Numbered from the stretch's first letter, positions 32,503-41,961 are shown. The stretch is DNA of 64,000 bases from Kamptonema formosum PCC 6407 (GCF_000332155.1 NZ_KB235903.1:1517732-1581731), one strand, 5' to 3'. Numbers and translations are program-made. Notes: generated from the letters alone by a model not told the origin.

Positions 32503-33726
32503 CTACTCTAATGTGGGATATTCATCTTCATGAACGTACATTTCATTGGGACTCTTAAAGAAGTCTAATTCATCTCTACAGTATTTTGCGTGCTTCAATT
32601 CCTCTTCTGACCATTTATTGTTTTTTGTGTGCAACATTACCAGATCTGTTGAAGAACCATGTTTTGGTATATCCCCTGAAACATTTACACCGATACCAAT
32701 CACTGTAAAACATTCGCTGAATCGACAAAGCGAGGCAACACATCTGGTTAGAAGCTTATTTTTGCGCTCTTCAAGCGTACTGTCGCTGTCATAAGCAAAA
32801 AAGACATACCCAACATTACTTAAGGGTGATTGAACAGATCGAGAGGATACACGCCCAGCCTTACTAAGTTCAAGAAATTTTTTGAAAGCACTACCAAGTA
32901 TCCTCCTTGAAAATCGATGTTCTCGAACAAGGACACGAATAGCTAGTTCAGACTCAGACATATCTGGGCCAAGCCAATTCTCCCCATCAAATCCGCCATC
33001 ACACAAGAATTCGATTAACCGATCCCAGGTATAACTTTCAGCATCTCTCTGCAATTTTGCCTTGAACTCAGGTTTATTGCTAAATCCCTCCCAGAGATCA
33101 TCCTCAAGGATCATCATGTCTACTTCTGAGGGAAACTGACGACCATTATGCAAGTAAATAGCAAGCAAGTTTTCCTCGCCACCGTTGATAATAACTGATG
33201 TCTTTGATAAAAATTTCTCTGTGTCACTCAAATAATTAACGAAGTCACTTATAGTATCCAAATGACGAAGAAGTAAAAAAAATGATTTTTCGTCTAAGAC
33301 GTGGTAAAATTCATCATTGCTATCATCAGGAGAACTGATAGGAACTTCTCTTTTACCACCAAAAGCAACTGCTATGCGATAGTAGATTCTTTCACCTTTT
33401 GAAGGAAGTTTCAAACCTTGAGAGCCATCTTTCTTAACAACATATTCCGCTTGTTCAAGCCATCGAATCGCACCCTTGATCTGTTTTATCGAGTCTTCAA
33501 TAGCTTTTTTTTGCCAACGCTTCCAATCAACCGGGTCATCCGTATTCTTGAGTTGGATGTCTTTAACACTTATTACGATTACATGGGGTTCACATATTAC
33601 TAATACATCACACAACTCTTTACCTGGAGTTTTTCCCTGCGGGTTAATGTAACTCCATAGTGACAGAAAAGACTTTTTGCATATATCGTACACAAACTGC
33701 TCAGACTTATTAACTGCGTCATTCAT
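32503..33726 (-). CDS. uncharacterised protein with possible nuclease-like N-terminus
   Basis: A 407-residue protein that I do not recognise as a whole. The N-terminal segment KELCDVLVICEPHVIVISVKD (Asp40 to Lys55; written here as two strands) resembles the core of PD-(D/E)XK or NERD-type nucleases, with Ser53 where Glu or Gln is usual. The rest is mixed alpha/beta, with AIRVLVREHRFSRRILGSAF near 270 and VGYVFFAYDSDSTLEERKNK near 310. No membrane segment is seen. It stands alone between repeat-rich gaps of 331 and 275 bp, a setting that would suit an acquired defence or mobile gene, but no partner gene is present. Confidence 0.65.
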   Translation of the reverse strand: MNDAVNKSEQFVYDICKKSFLSLWSYINPQGKTPGKELCDVLVICEPHVIVISVKDIQLKNTDDPVDWKRWQKKAIEDSIKQIKGAIRWLEQAEYVVKKDGSQGLKLPSKGERIYYRIAVAFGGKREVPISSPDDSNDEFYHVLDEKSFFLLLRHLDTISDFVNYLSDTEKFLSKTSVIINGGEENLLAIYLHNGRQFPSEVDMMILEDDLWEGFSNKPEFKAKLQRDAESYTWDRLIEFLCDGGFDGENWLGPDMSESELAIRVLVREHRFSRRILGSAFKKFLELSKAGRVSSRSVQSPLSNVGYVFFAYDSDSTLEERKNKLLTRCVASLCRFSECFTVIGIGVNVSGDIPKHGSSTDLVMLHTKNNKWSEEELKHAKYCRDELDFFKSPNEMYVHEDEYPTLE

Positions 33727-34001
33727 AAAATTGTCTCCTCTTATAAAAGATTAACCTTAACATTCTTTATCTTAAGCCGTTGTAGCATAGCTGTTAGCCT
33801 GCTTACACCCTCACCATTTCCTGCGTAAGTTCGGGAAACACTGGCTCAAACCGTAATACCATAATCTACTTTGATTGTAAACCAATAGATTCATAAGTGC
33901 GACCGTTGCGATCGCACTCTTCCTTAATCAATCTTACATCACTAACAGTAGAATGACGGTTTGGGCCGTTTCTCTAAAACCTATCGGACTATTGATGTGA
34001 A

Positions 34002-34562
34002 TCAGATAAAAAGAGCATTTTTCCAGTAAGTATAAGTCTCATTTCCTATATGTTTTGCCTCTTCTTTGTAAATATCATCTAAACATTTTAAGAAGGCTTG
34101 AGCATAAGGTTTTAATCCCAGAATTGTCAAACTTGTGAGGATTCTCGTGACCCTCAAGTAATTGTGGTCAAATCTATTAATCCATTCAGTTTTTCTTTGT
34201 GAGTATTCATCTGATTTTGTAATTTCTATCTCATCACTTCCCCGATCGTTACATTGTAGTCCGTAAAACTTTAGCATGATTTTAAGGGACGTAATCAATC
34301 TATTTCTCAGGTTAGCGTTGGTTCTAAATGCTTGAATGATTTCCTCATTTAAAGTCGGTGCATAAGGGTTGAAACGACTTTTTTCTACCAAGGGAAATAG
34401 CCACTGAATATAATTATGTATTGCCTCTAGTTTCTGATAGTTCCATGACCACATCTCTTCGATCGTGCGACCGTCTGCGTTAGGTGTCTGACCACTATAA
34501 AAGGCTAAAATACCCCCTTTGGGATAATTTACTAAATCTTGTTTATCTGATTTAATATCCAT
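34002..34562 (-). CDS. OGFr-domain (opioid growth factor receptor-like) protein
   Basis: A 186-residue protein matching the conserved region of opioid growth factor receptor proteins: FYSGQTPNADGRTIEEMWSW, LEAIHNYIQWLFPLVEKSRF, NPYAPTLNEE and the later DHNYLRVTRILTSLTILGL. The domain is best known from vertebrates but occurs sporadically in bacteria, where its function is unknown. It is predicted helical and soluble. It lies 26 bp downstream of glutathione reductase on the same strand and may be co-transcribed. Confidence 0.85.
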   Translation of the reverse strand: MDIKSDKQDLVNYPKGGILAFYSGQTPNADGRTIEEMWSWNYQKLEAIHNYIQWLFPLVEKSRFNPYAPTLNEEIIQAFRTNANLRNRLITSLKIMLKFYGLQCNDRGSDEIEITKSDEYSQRKTEWINRFDHNYLRVTRILTSLTILGLKPYAQAFLKCLDDIYKEEAKHIGNETYTYWKNALFI

Positions 34563-34588
34563 TGTTTCAGAATCCCTAATTACATAAG

Positions 34589-35932
34589 TTATCGCAAAGT
34601 TACAAACTCTTCGGCTGTGGATGGATGGATGCCAATGGTAGCATCAAAGTCTTTCTTCGTAGCTCCCATATTAACCGCGATCGCCATACCCTGAATAATC
34701 TCCGCAGCATCTTTTCCTACCATGTGAACTCCCAAAATGATGTCAGTATTTTCCTCAACTATTAACTTAACAAAGGTTTTCTCATCAGCACCAGTCAAAC
34801 TGTGGAACATGGGGCGAAATTTACCGCTATAGCATTTGATTGAATCCCCAAATTTTGCTCGCGCTTGTGCTTCTGTCAGACCAACGCTAGCAGATTCTGG
34901 TTGAGAAAACACCGCAGAAGCTACATTTTTATGACTAATCGCTCTAGGGTTATTGCCAAATTCAGTATCGGCAAAAGCTCGACCTTCGCCAATAGCAACT
35001 GGTGTTAAATTTATCCTATTTGTACAGTCTCCAACGGCAAAAATATGAGGCTGGCTGGTACGACTATTTTTTGTAACTGCGATCGCGCCTAAGACTGTCT
35101 CAACTCCCGCCTTCTCTAAACCCAATCCCTCTAAATTTGGACTGCGACCAGTAGCACAAAGTAAAGCGTCTACTGTTATTGTTCCTTGGCAAGCTCCCCA
35201 CAATCTTAATTTTAAACCCTCTGGCGTTTTTTCAATTTGCTCAACAGCGCTTTCTGTCAAAAATTCTACCCCATGTTTAGTCATTCCTTCTTGAATGTTG
35301 GAGCGGATATCTTCGTCAAAACCGTTTAAAATTAAGTCTCGCCTGATGATTTGATTAACGCGACTTCCTAACCCGTTCATAATGCAGGCAAATTCAACGC
35401 CAATGTAGCCGCCACCCCAAATTGCAATCCGCTTTGGCTGTTCTTTTAGCAAGAATATCTCGCGAGATGTGATGCTGTGTTCTATTCCGGGAATGTTGGG
35501 TTTGACTGCTTCGCCACCTACTGCAATTAAGATTTTCTCTGCTGTGATTTTGCGATCGCCAATTTCGACAGTGTGGGGGTCTACAAATTTGGCGAATCCC
35601 GAAATCAATTCAACTCCGGCTTTTTCCAGCAAGCTGATGTGCAGTTTACTCAACCTGCGGACTTCGTTATCTACGGCTGTTACGAGTTTTAGCCAATTAA
35701 AGCTACTCTCCACTTCACTCCATCCGTAACCGATCGCATCTTGATAAAGGTGCGAGAAACTAGAAGCGTAGACCATTAGCTTTTTGGGTACGCAGCCGCG
35801 AATTACGCAAGTACCCCCAACGAGATCCCCTTCTGCGATCGCAACTTTCGCTCCGTAACTAGCCGCCCTTTTAGAAGCCGCCAATCCCCCAGACCCCGCG
35901 CCGATCGTAAACAAGTCATAATCGTATGCCAT
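34589..35932 (-). CDS. gor: glutathione reductase
   Basis: A 447-residue flavoprotein that reduces glutathione disulfide with NADPH. The FAD site is LFTIGAGSGGLAASKRAASY; the redox disulfide is in GGTCVIRGCVPKKLM; the NADPH site is IAIWGGGYIGVEFACIM; the C-terminal catalytic His-Glu pair is in GIHPSTAEEFV. Length and motif order fit the cyanobacterial type. The upstream region 35933-36393 has AT-rich DNA and a repeat half-element and no gene. Confidence 0.95.
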   Translation of the reverse strand: MAYDYDLFTIGAGSGGLAASKRAASYGAKVAIAEGDLVGGTCVIRGCVPKKLMVYASSFSHLYQDAIGYGWSEVESSFNWLKLVTAVDNEVRRLSKLHISLLEKAGVELISGFAKFVDPHTVEIGDRKITAEKILIAVGGEAVKPNIPGIEHSITSREIFLLKEQPKRIAIWGGGYIGVEFACIMNGLGSRVNQIIRRDLILNGFDEDIRSNIQEGMTKHGVEFLTESAVEQIEKTPEGLKLRLWGACQGTITVDALLCATGRSPNLEGLGLEKAGVETVLGAIAVTKNSRTSQPHIFAVGDCTNRINLTPVAIGEGRAFADTEFGNNPRAISHKNVASAVFSQPESASVGLTEAQARAKFGDSIKCYSGKFRPMFHSLTGADEKTFVKLIVEENTDIILGVHMVGKDAAEIIQGMAIAVNMGATKKDFDATIGIHPSTAEEFVTLR

Positions 35933-36281
35933 AATTGTTATCTCCTCTACTATTAAGATTGTAATAAATTTGCTCTTGATTTTTTTAAATTGTCTCTCAA
36001 AATTTTTATTTTTTCTGTGAAAACCACTTGCATTTATTAACTTGACATGATATTATTTTATAATGGAAATCTGTCCGAATTTTTTATTTTTTTCACCATC
36101 CCATTATTTAAATAATACCACAATAGACCATCAAAACATATATAAAAATGTAACATTTTTTGCCGTCACCAGCCTCAATTATCAACTTTTGCTGTTTATT
36201 GCCAAAATTTTTAACCAAGATTAAATCTAACAAAACTTACGGGATCTCTGCCATTTGCTATCATTCCGAGGTCATTTACTC

Positions 36282-36329
36282 AGGACTTACGCAAAAATAT
36301 GTGTAACGCCGCCATCCTCGCGGTTTCTT
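36282..36329. repeat. truncated AGGACTTACGCA element with one hairpin arm
   Basis: AGGACTTACGCA (36282-36293) is followed by TGTAACGCCGCCATCCTCGC, the left arm of the hairpin family at 13548. The right arm and right end are missing. It lies in the region upstream of the RTX-repeat gene. Confidence 0.65.
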
Positions 36330-36393
36330 TAATTTAAAATGGTTATTGTCAGCAAAAAACTACCAACCAAATATCTCAATCAGGAAATAAATC

Positions 36394-37323
36394 ATGTCAA
36401 AACAACCATCAGAAAACATCAATGCTTCCCAGATCAACCCTGATACAGGATTTCTCGATCCTGCCAACATCAGATTAATCTCCACTCCCCCCATCGACCC
36501 AGCAGATGACCCATTATTCGACCCCAACTTTTTTAACCTCACAAATGATGAGGACGTAGTTTCTCTCGCACCTCGTATTCTACGTTCTACTCCAGGAGGT
36601 TTAATTGCTCTAGCTGGAAATGATTTTGTCAAAGGATCTGACGAGCCCGAATTAATCAACGGAAATGCAGGCGAAGACACCTTAGTTGGTAGCGGTGGAG
36701 ACGATACTTTGCGAGGCGGTATAGATTTTGACCAACTTTATGGAGGGAGTGGCAACGACATTCTCAACGGGAATAAAGAAGACGATTATATTATTGGAAA
36801 TGAAGGAAACGATGTGTTGCGCGGTGGCAAAGGCAATGACAATTTAGTAGGTGAGGAAGATAACGACACCCTGATAGGTGATGGGGGTATCGATAAGCTT
36901 TGGGGAGGTGCAGGTGAAGATATTTTTGTGCTATCGAAAGATTCAGCCGTCCCCAATCAAGAAGTAGGTTCCCTTCAACCCCGGTCTAATAACGATCAGT
37001 TTATTATTGACCCAGTTATTGCCGATTTTATTTTAGACTTCACTCCTGGTTCTGGAGATGCGATCGGCTTGACTGGAGGAATGACACAGGACGATATTGT
37101 TGTCACGGAAAGGTTTTTAACAATTGGCGATCGCAGAGATTTTGACAGCAGAGGCCCTTTTCCTTTGGGAATCCCAAGAACTTTGGATTTTCAATTAGAA
37201 AATATTAAGGTATCGGTAATTAGGGAAACCAGCAGTGGCAATATTCTAGGCATGGTCAAGAATATCTCTCCCGAACAACTTAAGTTTGTATCTATCTCAG
37301 ATCGAACACTAGGTTTAGGGTAA
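36394..37323 (+). CDS. small RTX (hemolysin-type calcium-binding repeat) protein
   Basis: A 309-residue acidic protein. Residues about 70-170 hold around nine Ca-binding nonapeptides of the GGxGxDxLx type (INGNAGEDTLVGSGGDDTLR, YGGSGNDILNGN, LRGGKGNDNLVGEEDNDTL, KLWGGAGEDIF). A C-terminal domain of about 130 residues follows (FILDFTPGSGDAIGLTGG), typical of cyanobacterial RTX proteins. No N-terminal signal peptide is visible, as expected for type I secretion. AGGAAA precedes the ATG. It lies alone; no dedicated exporter is adjacent. An extracellular or surface Ca-binding role is inferred. Confidence 0.88.
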   Translation: MSKQPSENINASQINPDTGFLDPANIRLISTPPIDPADDPLFDPNFFNLTNDEDVVSLAPRILRSTPGGLIALAGNDFVKGSDEPELINGNAGEDTLVGSGGDDTLRGGIDFDQLYGGSGNDILNGNKEDDYIIGNEGNDVLRGGKGNDNLVGEEDNDTLIGDGGIDKLWGGAGEDIFVLSKDSAVPNQEVGSLQPRSNNDQFIIDPVIADFILDFTPGSGDAIGLTGGMTQDDIVVTERFLTIGDRRDFDSRGPFPLGIPRTLDFQLENIKVSVIRETSSGNILGMVKNISPEQLKFVSISDRTLGLG

Positions 37324-37334
37324 AACAGTAGTTT

Positions 37335-37500
37335 GTTAACTGTTAACTGTTAATTGGTAATTGGTAATTGGTAATTGGTAATTGCTAATTACCCATCTCC
37401 CCCATCTCCCCATCCTCCCCATCCTCCCCATCTCCCCCCTGCTCCCCTGCTCCCCCGCCCCCTCTCTTTCCCTAGCCCCTAGCCCCTAGCCCCTAGCCCC
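37335..37500. repeat. dense block of heptamers and C-rich minisatellite
   Basis: GTTAACT and TTGGTAA heptamers (37337-37388), a C-rich version of the GGGGAGAT minisatellite (about 37394-37460) and four CCCTAGC heptamers (about 37471-37500) fill the whole convergent gap between the RTX and CHASE4 kinase genes. Confidence 0.88.
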
Positions 37501-37506
37501 TCTTTT

Positions 37507-39729
37507 TCAGGCTGGTATGATTACAGTAAAAGTTGAACCCTTACCCAACTCACTTTTTACTGTAATCTCTCCTCCCATCATCTCGCAGAACTTCTTTGCG
37601 ATCGCCAACCCCAAACCAGTACCACCGTATTTGCGTGTAGTTGAAGGATCTGCCTGCATAAAAGGTTGAAATAGCCTTTGCAACTGCTCTGAACTCATGC
37701 CGATACCAGTATCAGTGCAATTAAAAATTAAAAAATCATAATCAGCGATTAAAGTTTTAGATAAATCATTTTCAACATCTGATTCCCTATCTTTCAATTT
37801 TTCTGATTCAATTGCTACTCTTTCCCTACTCACAGTCAGCGAAATCGTACCATCATGAGTAAACTTAGCCGCATTACTGAGTAAATTAAACAAAATCTGT
37901 CGCACTTTCGTTTGGTCTGAGTGCATAAATCCAATATCTTCTCCATACTGTACATTCAGGCGATTAGCATTTTTGATCAATAGTGGCTCAACAGTTGCTA
38001 CTACATCTCGGATCGTAGCCCTCACATCAAACGTCATCAACTCCATCTCCATCCTGCCTGCTTCAATCTTAGACAAGTCCAGAATTTCGTCAATCAATCC
38101 CAGTAAATGCTTGCCTGCTTTGTAAATATTTTTCACATCGCAAACAAATTCTTCCTCACCTAAATCTTCAGCATCCTCTTGCAACATCTCGCTATAGCCA
38201 ATGATCGCGTTGAGGGGAGTTCTCAACTCGTGACTCATGTTAGCAAGAAATTGGCTCTTGGCTAAATTGGCAGCTTCAGCAGCCTCTTTAGCCTTATACA
38301 TTTCCTCTAGTACCCGTTTGCGGTCAGTAATATCGCGGACAACGGTACAAATAATTTCTCTACCGCCGTAAGAAATTAAATTAGCATTCACTTCAACATC
38401 AACAAGAGAACCATCTCGGCGGCAGTAAATCACTTCGCCTAGCCTGCGCTGTTTTCTTCTGATCAACAGCTCAATATTGCGGTTAACTGTATCTTTATCG
38501 TGAACAGTAATATCGTAAACAGTGAGATTCAAAATATCATTAAGAGTATAGCCCAGTAAATTTATAAAAGCTGTATTAGCTTCTAAAATGCGTTTAGTTT
38601 TAGCATCAAACAAAAAAATACTATCCGAGGCCTGCTCAACTACAGCGCGATAGCGTGCTCTTTCCTCTATTTGTTCGCTCTCAGCTTGCTCGATCTCCGC
38701 TAGCATTCCATTAATAGTGCTACCAAGGCTCGATAATTCATCTCTACCAGCCACAGACAAGCGGAGCGAGAGGTCTTTGCTAGTGCTAATCCGGTTCACC
38801 CCTCGTGTTAGATAGCTCAATCTAGACAAGACTTGGCGCTCTAATAGCAGTATAATACAGCCGCTAAACCCTACCCCCACTAGGACTACAGAGGCAAGCA
38901 AATAATGTAAGCTCCTTTGACCTTGCTGATAGATTTCTCTAGGGATATTCACTTGCAATAGTAGTGCTGGTTGACCATAAATATCTTTCAGTAGGGCGTA
39001 TCCTGCAAGTGAATTTTCATTTATTGGGCTTACTAAAATTGGTTTTTTATCAGATAGAGTATTTCGTACAACTTTGAAGTCTGCTGGTAGCTGAGGCTCA
39101 TTAATACTATGAACGGTGAGGGGAAAGCGGGTAATTTTAGACAACCGATTAATGGCAGTAGCATCTAGATTTCGACCAAAGATAAGCGTACCTCGGATTG
39201 GGCCTGTTCCTTGAGTATTTACAATCGGTTGTGAAGTAATCAGCATCGGCCCTGAAGGCAGCAGAATAATGCCGGAACGCTTGCTTTGGGGGGTGGGATG
39301 TTTTAACAGAAGATCGTTAACATTTAGGTGAGATTTTAATATCTCTGGTATCGGTGTATTTTCGCCCTTTTTGGTGTCAAAACCAGTACCGTAGATCGTC
39401 TTTCCAGAAGTATTAATAAACAAGGAAAGATTGACGTTTAAGTTTCCTAGCGCTTCGGGCGCTAAATTCGAGTTAATATATTCTTTGTTAGCATCTTGAA
39501 TAAAAGTATATGTGTCATCCCACGCTGACCAATCAGCAAAGCGGGAGTTAAAGTCACTTTCCGTTTGGCTAAATACGCTCAGCACTCCATTGACAACTTG
39601 ACGAGCTTCCTGTTCTTCGGCTTTCTTGAGACTCCTCAGAAGGATTGTTGAGGATGTCAAGTAAAGAACGCTAGTTAATCCAGCGAGGGTAACACCAATT
39701 ATTAATAGTGTCTTATGACGAAGTTTCAT
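37507..39729 (-). CDS. CHASE4-HAMP-PAS sensor histidine kinase
   Basis: A 740-residue membrane kinase. Membrane helix 1 is at about 8-30, an extracytoplasmic CHASE4 domain follows (FNSRFADWSAWDDTYTFIQD), then membrane helix 2 at about 272-295, HAMP to about 345, one PAS/PAC unit (about 355-470), and the phosphoacceptor domain with LANMSHELRTPLNAIIGYSE. The ATPase has VRQILFNLLSNAAKFT, NCTDTGIGMS and [19 protein letters not shown]. It ends at the kinase core with no receiver domain, and no response regulator gene is adjacent. The signal detected is unknown. Confidence 0.93.
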   Translation of the reverse strand: MKLRHKTLLIIGVTLAGLTSVLYLTSSTILLRSLKKAEEQEARQVVNGVLSVFSQTESDFNSRFADWSAWDDTYTFIQDANKEYINSNLAPEALGNLNVNLSLFINTSGKTIYGTGFDTKKGENTPIPEILKSHLNVNDLLLKHPTPQSKRSGIILLPSGPMLITSQPIVNTQGTGPIRGTLIFGRNLDATAINRLSKITRFPLTVHSINEPQLPADFKVVRNTLSDKKPILVSPINENSLAGYALLKDIYGQPALLLQVNIPREIYQQGQRSLHYLLASVVLVGVGFSGCIILLLERQVLSRLSYLTRGVNRISTSKDLSLRLSVAGRDELSSLGSTINGMLAEIEQAESEQIEERARYRAVVEQASDSIFLFDAKTKRILEANTAFINLLGYTLNDILNLTVYDITVHDKDTVNRNIELLIRRKQRRLGEVIYCRRDGSLVDVEVNANLISYGGREIICTVVRDITDRKRVLEEMYKAKEAAEAANLAKSQFLANMSHELRTPLNAIIGYSEMLQEDAEDLGEEEFVCDVKNIYKAGKHLLGLIDEILDLSKIEAGRMEMELMTFDVRATIRDVVATVEPLLIKNANRLNVQYGEDIGFMHSDQTKVRQILFNLLSNAAKFTHDGTISLTVSRERVAIESEKLKDRESDVENDLSKTLIADYDFLIFNCTDTGIGMSSEQLQRLFQPFMQADPSTTRKYGGTGLGLAIAKKFCEMMGGEITVKSELGKGSTFTVIIPA

Positions 39730-39900
39730 CTTTTTTCCTGCCTGGATACTCCTGTCATATCTGTATTCAGGTTGACAGTGAGAGAAAAGGCTTGCTCAGT
39801 ATATATGCTTCTCCACGATTAGTCCTAAAGCCGGAACTCAGGAGAAATCTTTCACTGCCAATCTTTAGAGGGCGATTGCTCAATAATACCTCTCTCTAAG

Positions 39901-40028
39901 GGGATGCGGGAGATACGGAGATGGGGGATGGGGAGCGGGGGAGAGGGGGAGCAGGGGGGATGGGGGCAACTTAATCAATTAAAAATTAAAAATTAAAAAT
40001 TAAAGCCTACAATTTTTAATTTTTAATC
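39901..40028. repeat. G-rich minisatellite and TTAAAAA heptamers
   Basis: About 39904-39965 is G-rich (GGGAGATACGGAGATGGGGG type). About 39974-40028 has TTAAAAA heptamers in both orientations that can fold back. Positions 39730-40270 otherwise show no gene except the thrC leader hairpin. Confidence 0.8.
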
Positions 40029-40170
40029 GATCGGAGGGGGATGAAGTCAACTAGATACAATATCTCTTTTTTGTCATTCTCGTTACAGAATTTTCTGAAG
40101 TATTGATTTAATAAGGCTTTCGCCTTGAAGTTTTAGCTACCAAGCTCATCTTTTAAATTTGAATAAAACT

Positions 40171-40195
40171 ATACCCGACTTTTTTTGTCGGGTAT
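40171..40195 (+). promoter_or_regulatory. perfect hairpin in the thrC upstream region
   Basis: ATACCCGAC (40171-40179) is exactly inverted at 40187-40195 around a loop of seven T residues. It lies 76 bp before the thrC ATG. No T run follows, so it is not a typical terminator. It could be a leader hairpin or the end signal of an upstream transcript; function is not established. Confidence 0.4.
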
Positions 40196-40270
40196 GTTTG
40201 ACAACATTTTGAGCTCGTGTTACTATCCACACAGAGTCGAAAACCACCGTAGAAAGTAGGGAGTCCACCC

Positions 40271-41569
40271 ATGACCCAAGCAACCAAAACCAAATCCACA
40301 TCAGCAACTGCTGTCAGCCTCAAGTGCAAAGAATGTGGCGCAGAGTATGAACTCGAAGCTAAGCACGTTTGCGACCTGTGTTTTGGGCCGCTGGAGGTTA
40401 AATACGACTACGATGCTATTCGTCGCACCGTTTCCCGCCAAACTATCGAAGCTGGCCCTAACTCGATTTGGCGCTACCGCTCCTTTTTACCAGTCGCTAC
40501 AGATAATGTTATTGATGTCGGCACGGGTATGACTCCCTTGCTTAAGTCTCACCGTTTAGCTCGCCGCCTGGGTCTAAAAAATCTTTATATTAAAAATGAT
40601 GCTGTCAATATGCCCACTCTCAGCTTCAAAGATAGAGTGGTGTCAGTCGCTCTTAGTAGAGCTAGAGAATTGGGTTTTACTACTGTTTCCTGTGCTAGCA
40701 CTGGCAACTTAGCTAATTCTACAGCGGCGATCGCAGCCCATGCCGGTCTAGATTGTTGTGTCTTCATCCCCTCCGACTTGGAAGCGGGCAAAATATTAGG
40801 CACTCTGATCTACAACCCAACGGTAATGGCAGTTCACGGCAACTACGACCAAGTTAACCGCCTCTGCTGTGAAGTAGCCAATACACACGGCTGGGGATTT
40901 GTCAATATCAACCTGCGTCCCTACTACTCCGAGGGTTCTAAAACTCTTGGCTATGAAGTAGCCGAACAGTTAGGCTGGCAATTGCCAGATCACATCGTCG
41001 CTCCCTTAGCTTCTGGCTCCCTCTTCACTAAAATTTACAAAGGTTTTCAAGAATTTACAGAAGTCGGGTTAGTGGAAGGTAAGAAAGTGCGGTTTAGCGG
41101 AGCTCAAGCAGACGGTTGTTCGCCGATCGCTCAAGCATTCCGCGAAGAACGGGATTTCGTAACGCCAGTCAAGCCGAATACAATTGCTAAATCGATCGCG
41201 ATCGGCAACCCCGCAGACGGCATCTACGCCTTAGAAATTGCCCGGAAAACAGGCGGTAACATCGAATCCGTCAGCGATGCCGAAATCATCGAAGGCATGA
41301 AATTATTAGCGGAAACTGAAGGTATCTTCACCGAAACCGCAGGCGGAACTACGATCGCAGTCTTGAAAAAACTCGTAGAAGCTGGCAAAATTGACCCCGA
41401 AGAAACCACCGTCGCCTACATCACCGGCAACGGCTTGAAAACCCAAGAAGCCGTCCAAGGATACATCGGCGAACCGATTACCCTAGAGCCGAAATTAGAA
41501 GCATTTGAGCGTGCCCTAGAACGTGCTCGGACGCTCGATCGCTTAGAATGGCAAGAAGTGAGCGTCTAA
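40271..41569 (+). CDS. thrC: threonine synthase
   Basis: A 432-residue PLP enzyme that converts O-phosphohomoserine to threonine. An N-terminal zinc-ribbon-like segment with CKECGAEYELEAKHVCDLC is followed by the PLP-lysine region NMPTLSFKDRVVS, the substrate loop SCASTGNLANSTAAIAAHAG and the phosphate-binding LASGSLFTKIYKG. ETAGGTTIAVLKK completes the fold. The long N-terminal type is standard in cyanobacteria and plants. A MoaD/ThiS-like gene follows 117 bp downstream in the same direction. A direct PLP-enzyme/sulfur-carrier partnership cannot be excluded. Confidence 0.93.
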   Translation: MTQATKTKSTSATAVSLKCKECGAEYELEAKHVCDLCFGPLEVKYDYDAIRRTVSRQTIEAGPNSIWRYRSFLPVATDNVIDVGTGMTPLLKSHRLARRLGLKNLYIKNDAVNMPTLSFKDRVVSVALSRARELGFTTVSCASTGNLANSTAAIAAHAGLDCCVFIPSDLEAGKILGTLIYNPTVMAVHGNYDQVNRLCCEVANTHGWGFVNINLRPYYSEGSKTLGYEVAEQLGWQLPDHIVAPLASGSLFTKIYKGFQEFTEVGLVEGKKVRFSGAQADGCSPIAQAFREERDFVTPVKPNTIAKSIAIGNPADGIYALEIARKTGGNIESVSDAEIIEGMKLLAETEGIFTETAGGTTIAVLKKLVEAGKIDPEETTVAYITGNGLKTQEAVQGYIGEPITLEPKLEAFERALERARTLDRLEWQEVSV

Positions 41570-41574
41570 TTATC

Positions 41575-41683
41575 ATTTGTTAGTTGTTAATGGTTAGTGG
41601 TTAGTGGTTAATTGGAAAATACAACTACAACCAACAACTAACAAGTAACAACTAACAACCAACAACTAACAACCAACAACAAA
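41575..41683. repeat. GTTAGTG and ACAACTA heptamer arrays
   Basis: The gap between thrC and the MoaD-like gene is almost entirely heptamers (TTGTTAG, GTTAGTG, then ACAACTA/ACAACCA). They reach within 3 bases of the MoaD-like ATG and leave no Shine-Dalgarno sequence. Confidence 0.85.
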
Positions 41684-41685
41684 CC

Positions 41686-41961
41686 ATGACTGTCAAAGTT
41701 TTAATTCCCACACCCTTGCAAAAATTCACCAACAATCAAGCCACTATTGAGTGTGGAGGCGGCAACATTGTCGAACTGATTGAAGCACTAGAAACCAATT
41801 GTCCCGGCATCAAAAAAAGCCTCTGTGACGAACAAGGTGAACCCCGCAGATTTTTGAACTTCTACGTTAATAGCGAAGATATCCGCTTTTTGGATGGCTC
41901 AAAGACTGAACTCAAAGACGGAGATGAAGTTAGCATCGTCCCTGCTGTTGCAGGCGGCTAA
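41686..41961 (+). CDS. MoaD/ThiS-family sulfur carrier protein
   Basis: A 91-residue beta-grasp protein: [20 protein letters not shown] at the start, then [16 protein letters not shown] and [16 protein letters not shown] at the end. The free C-terminal Gly-Gly is what activating enzymes adenylate and thiocarboxylate. It sits behind threonine synthase, a layout that recalls MoaD-like carriers that feed sulfur to PLP-dependent synthases (the CysO/CysM principle). No MoaA-E or activating-enzyme gene is near. Its role may be in amino-acid sulfur transfer rather than molybdopterin; this is inference. A terminator follows. Confidence 0.88.
   Translation: MTVKVLIPTPLQKFTNNQATIECGGGNIVELIEALETNCPGIKKSLCDEQGEPRRFLNFYVNSEDIRFLDGSKTELKDGDEVSIVPAVAGG

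Noticed and set aside
36360..36680. Minus-strand frame across the RTX gene start
   Set aside because: Antisense shadow; the plus-strand RTX repeats are clearly the coding sequence.
41575..41683. Heptamer arrays as possible CRISPR or iterons
   Set aside because: Period of seven bases, no spacers and no replication gene nearby; they are STRR-type arrays.
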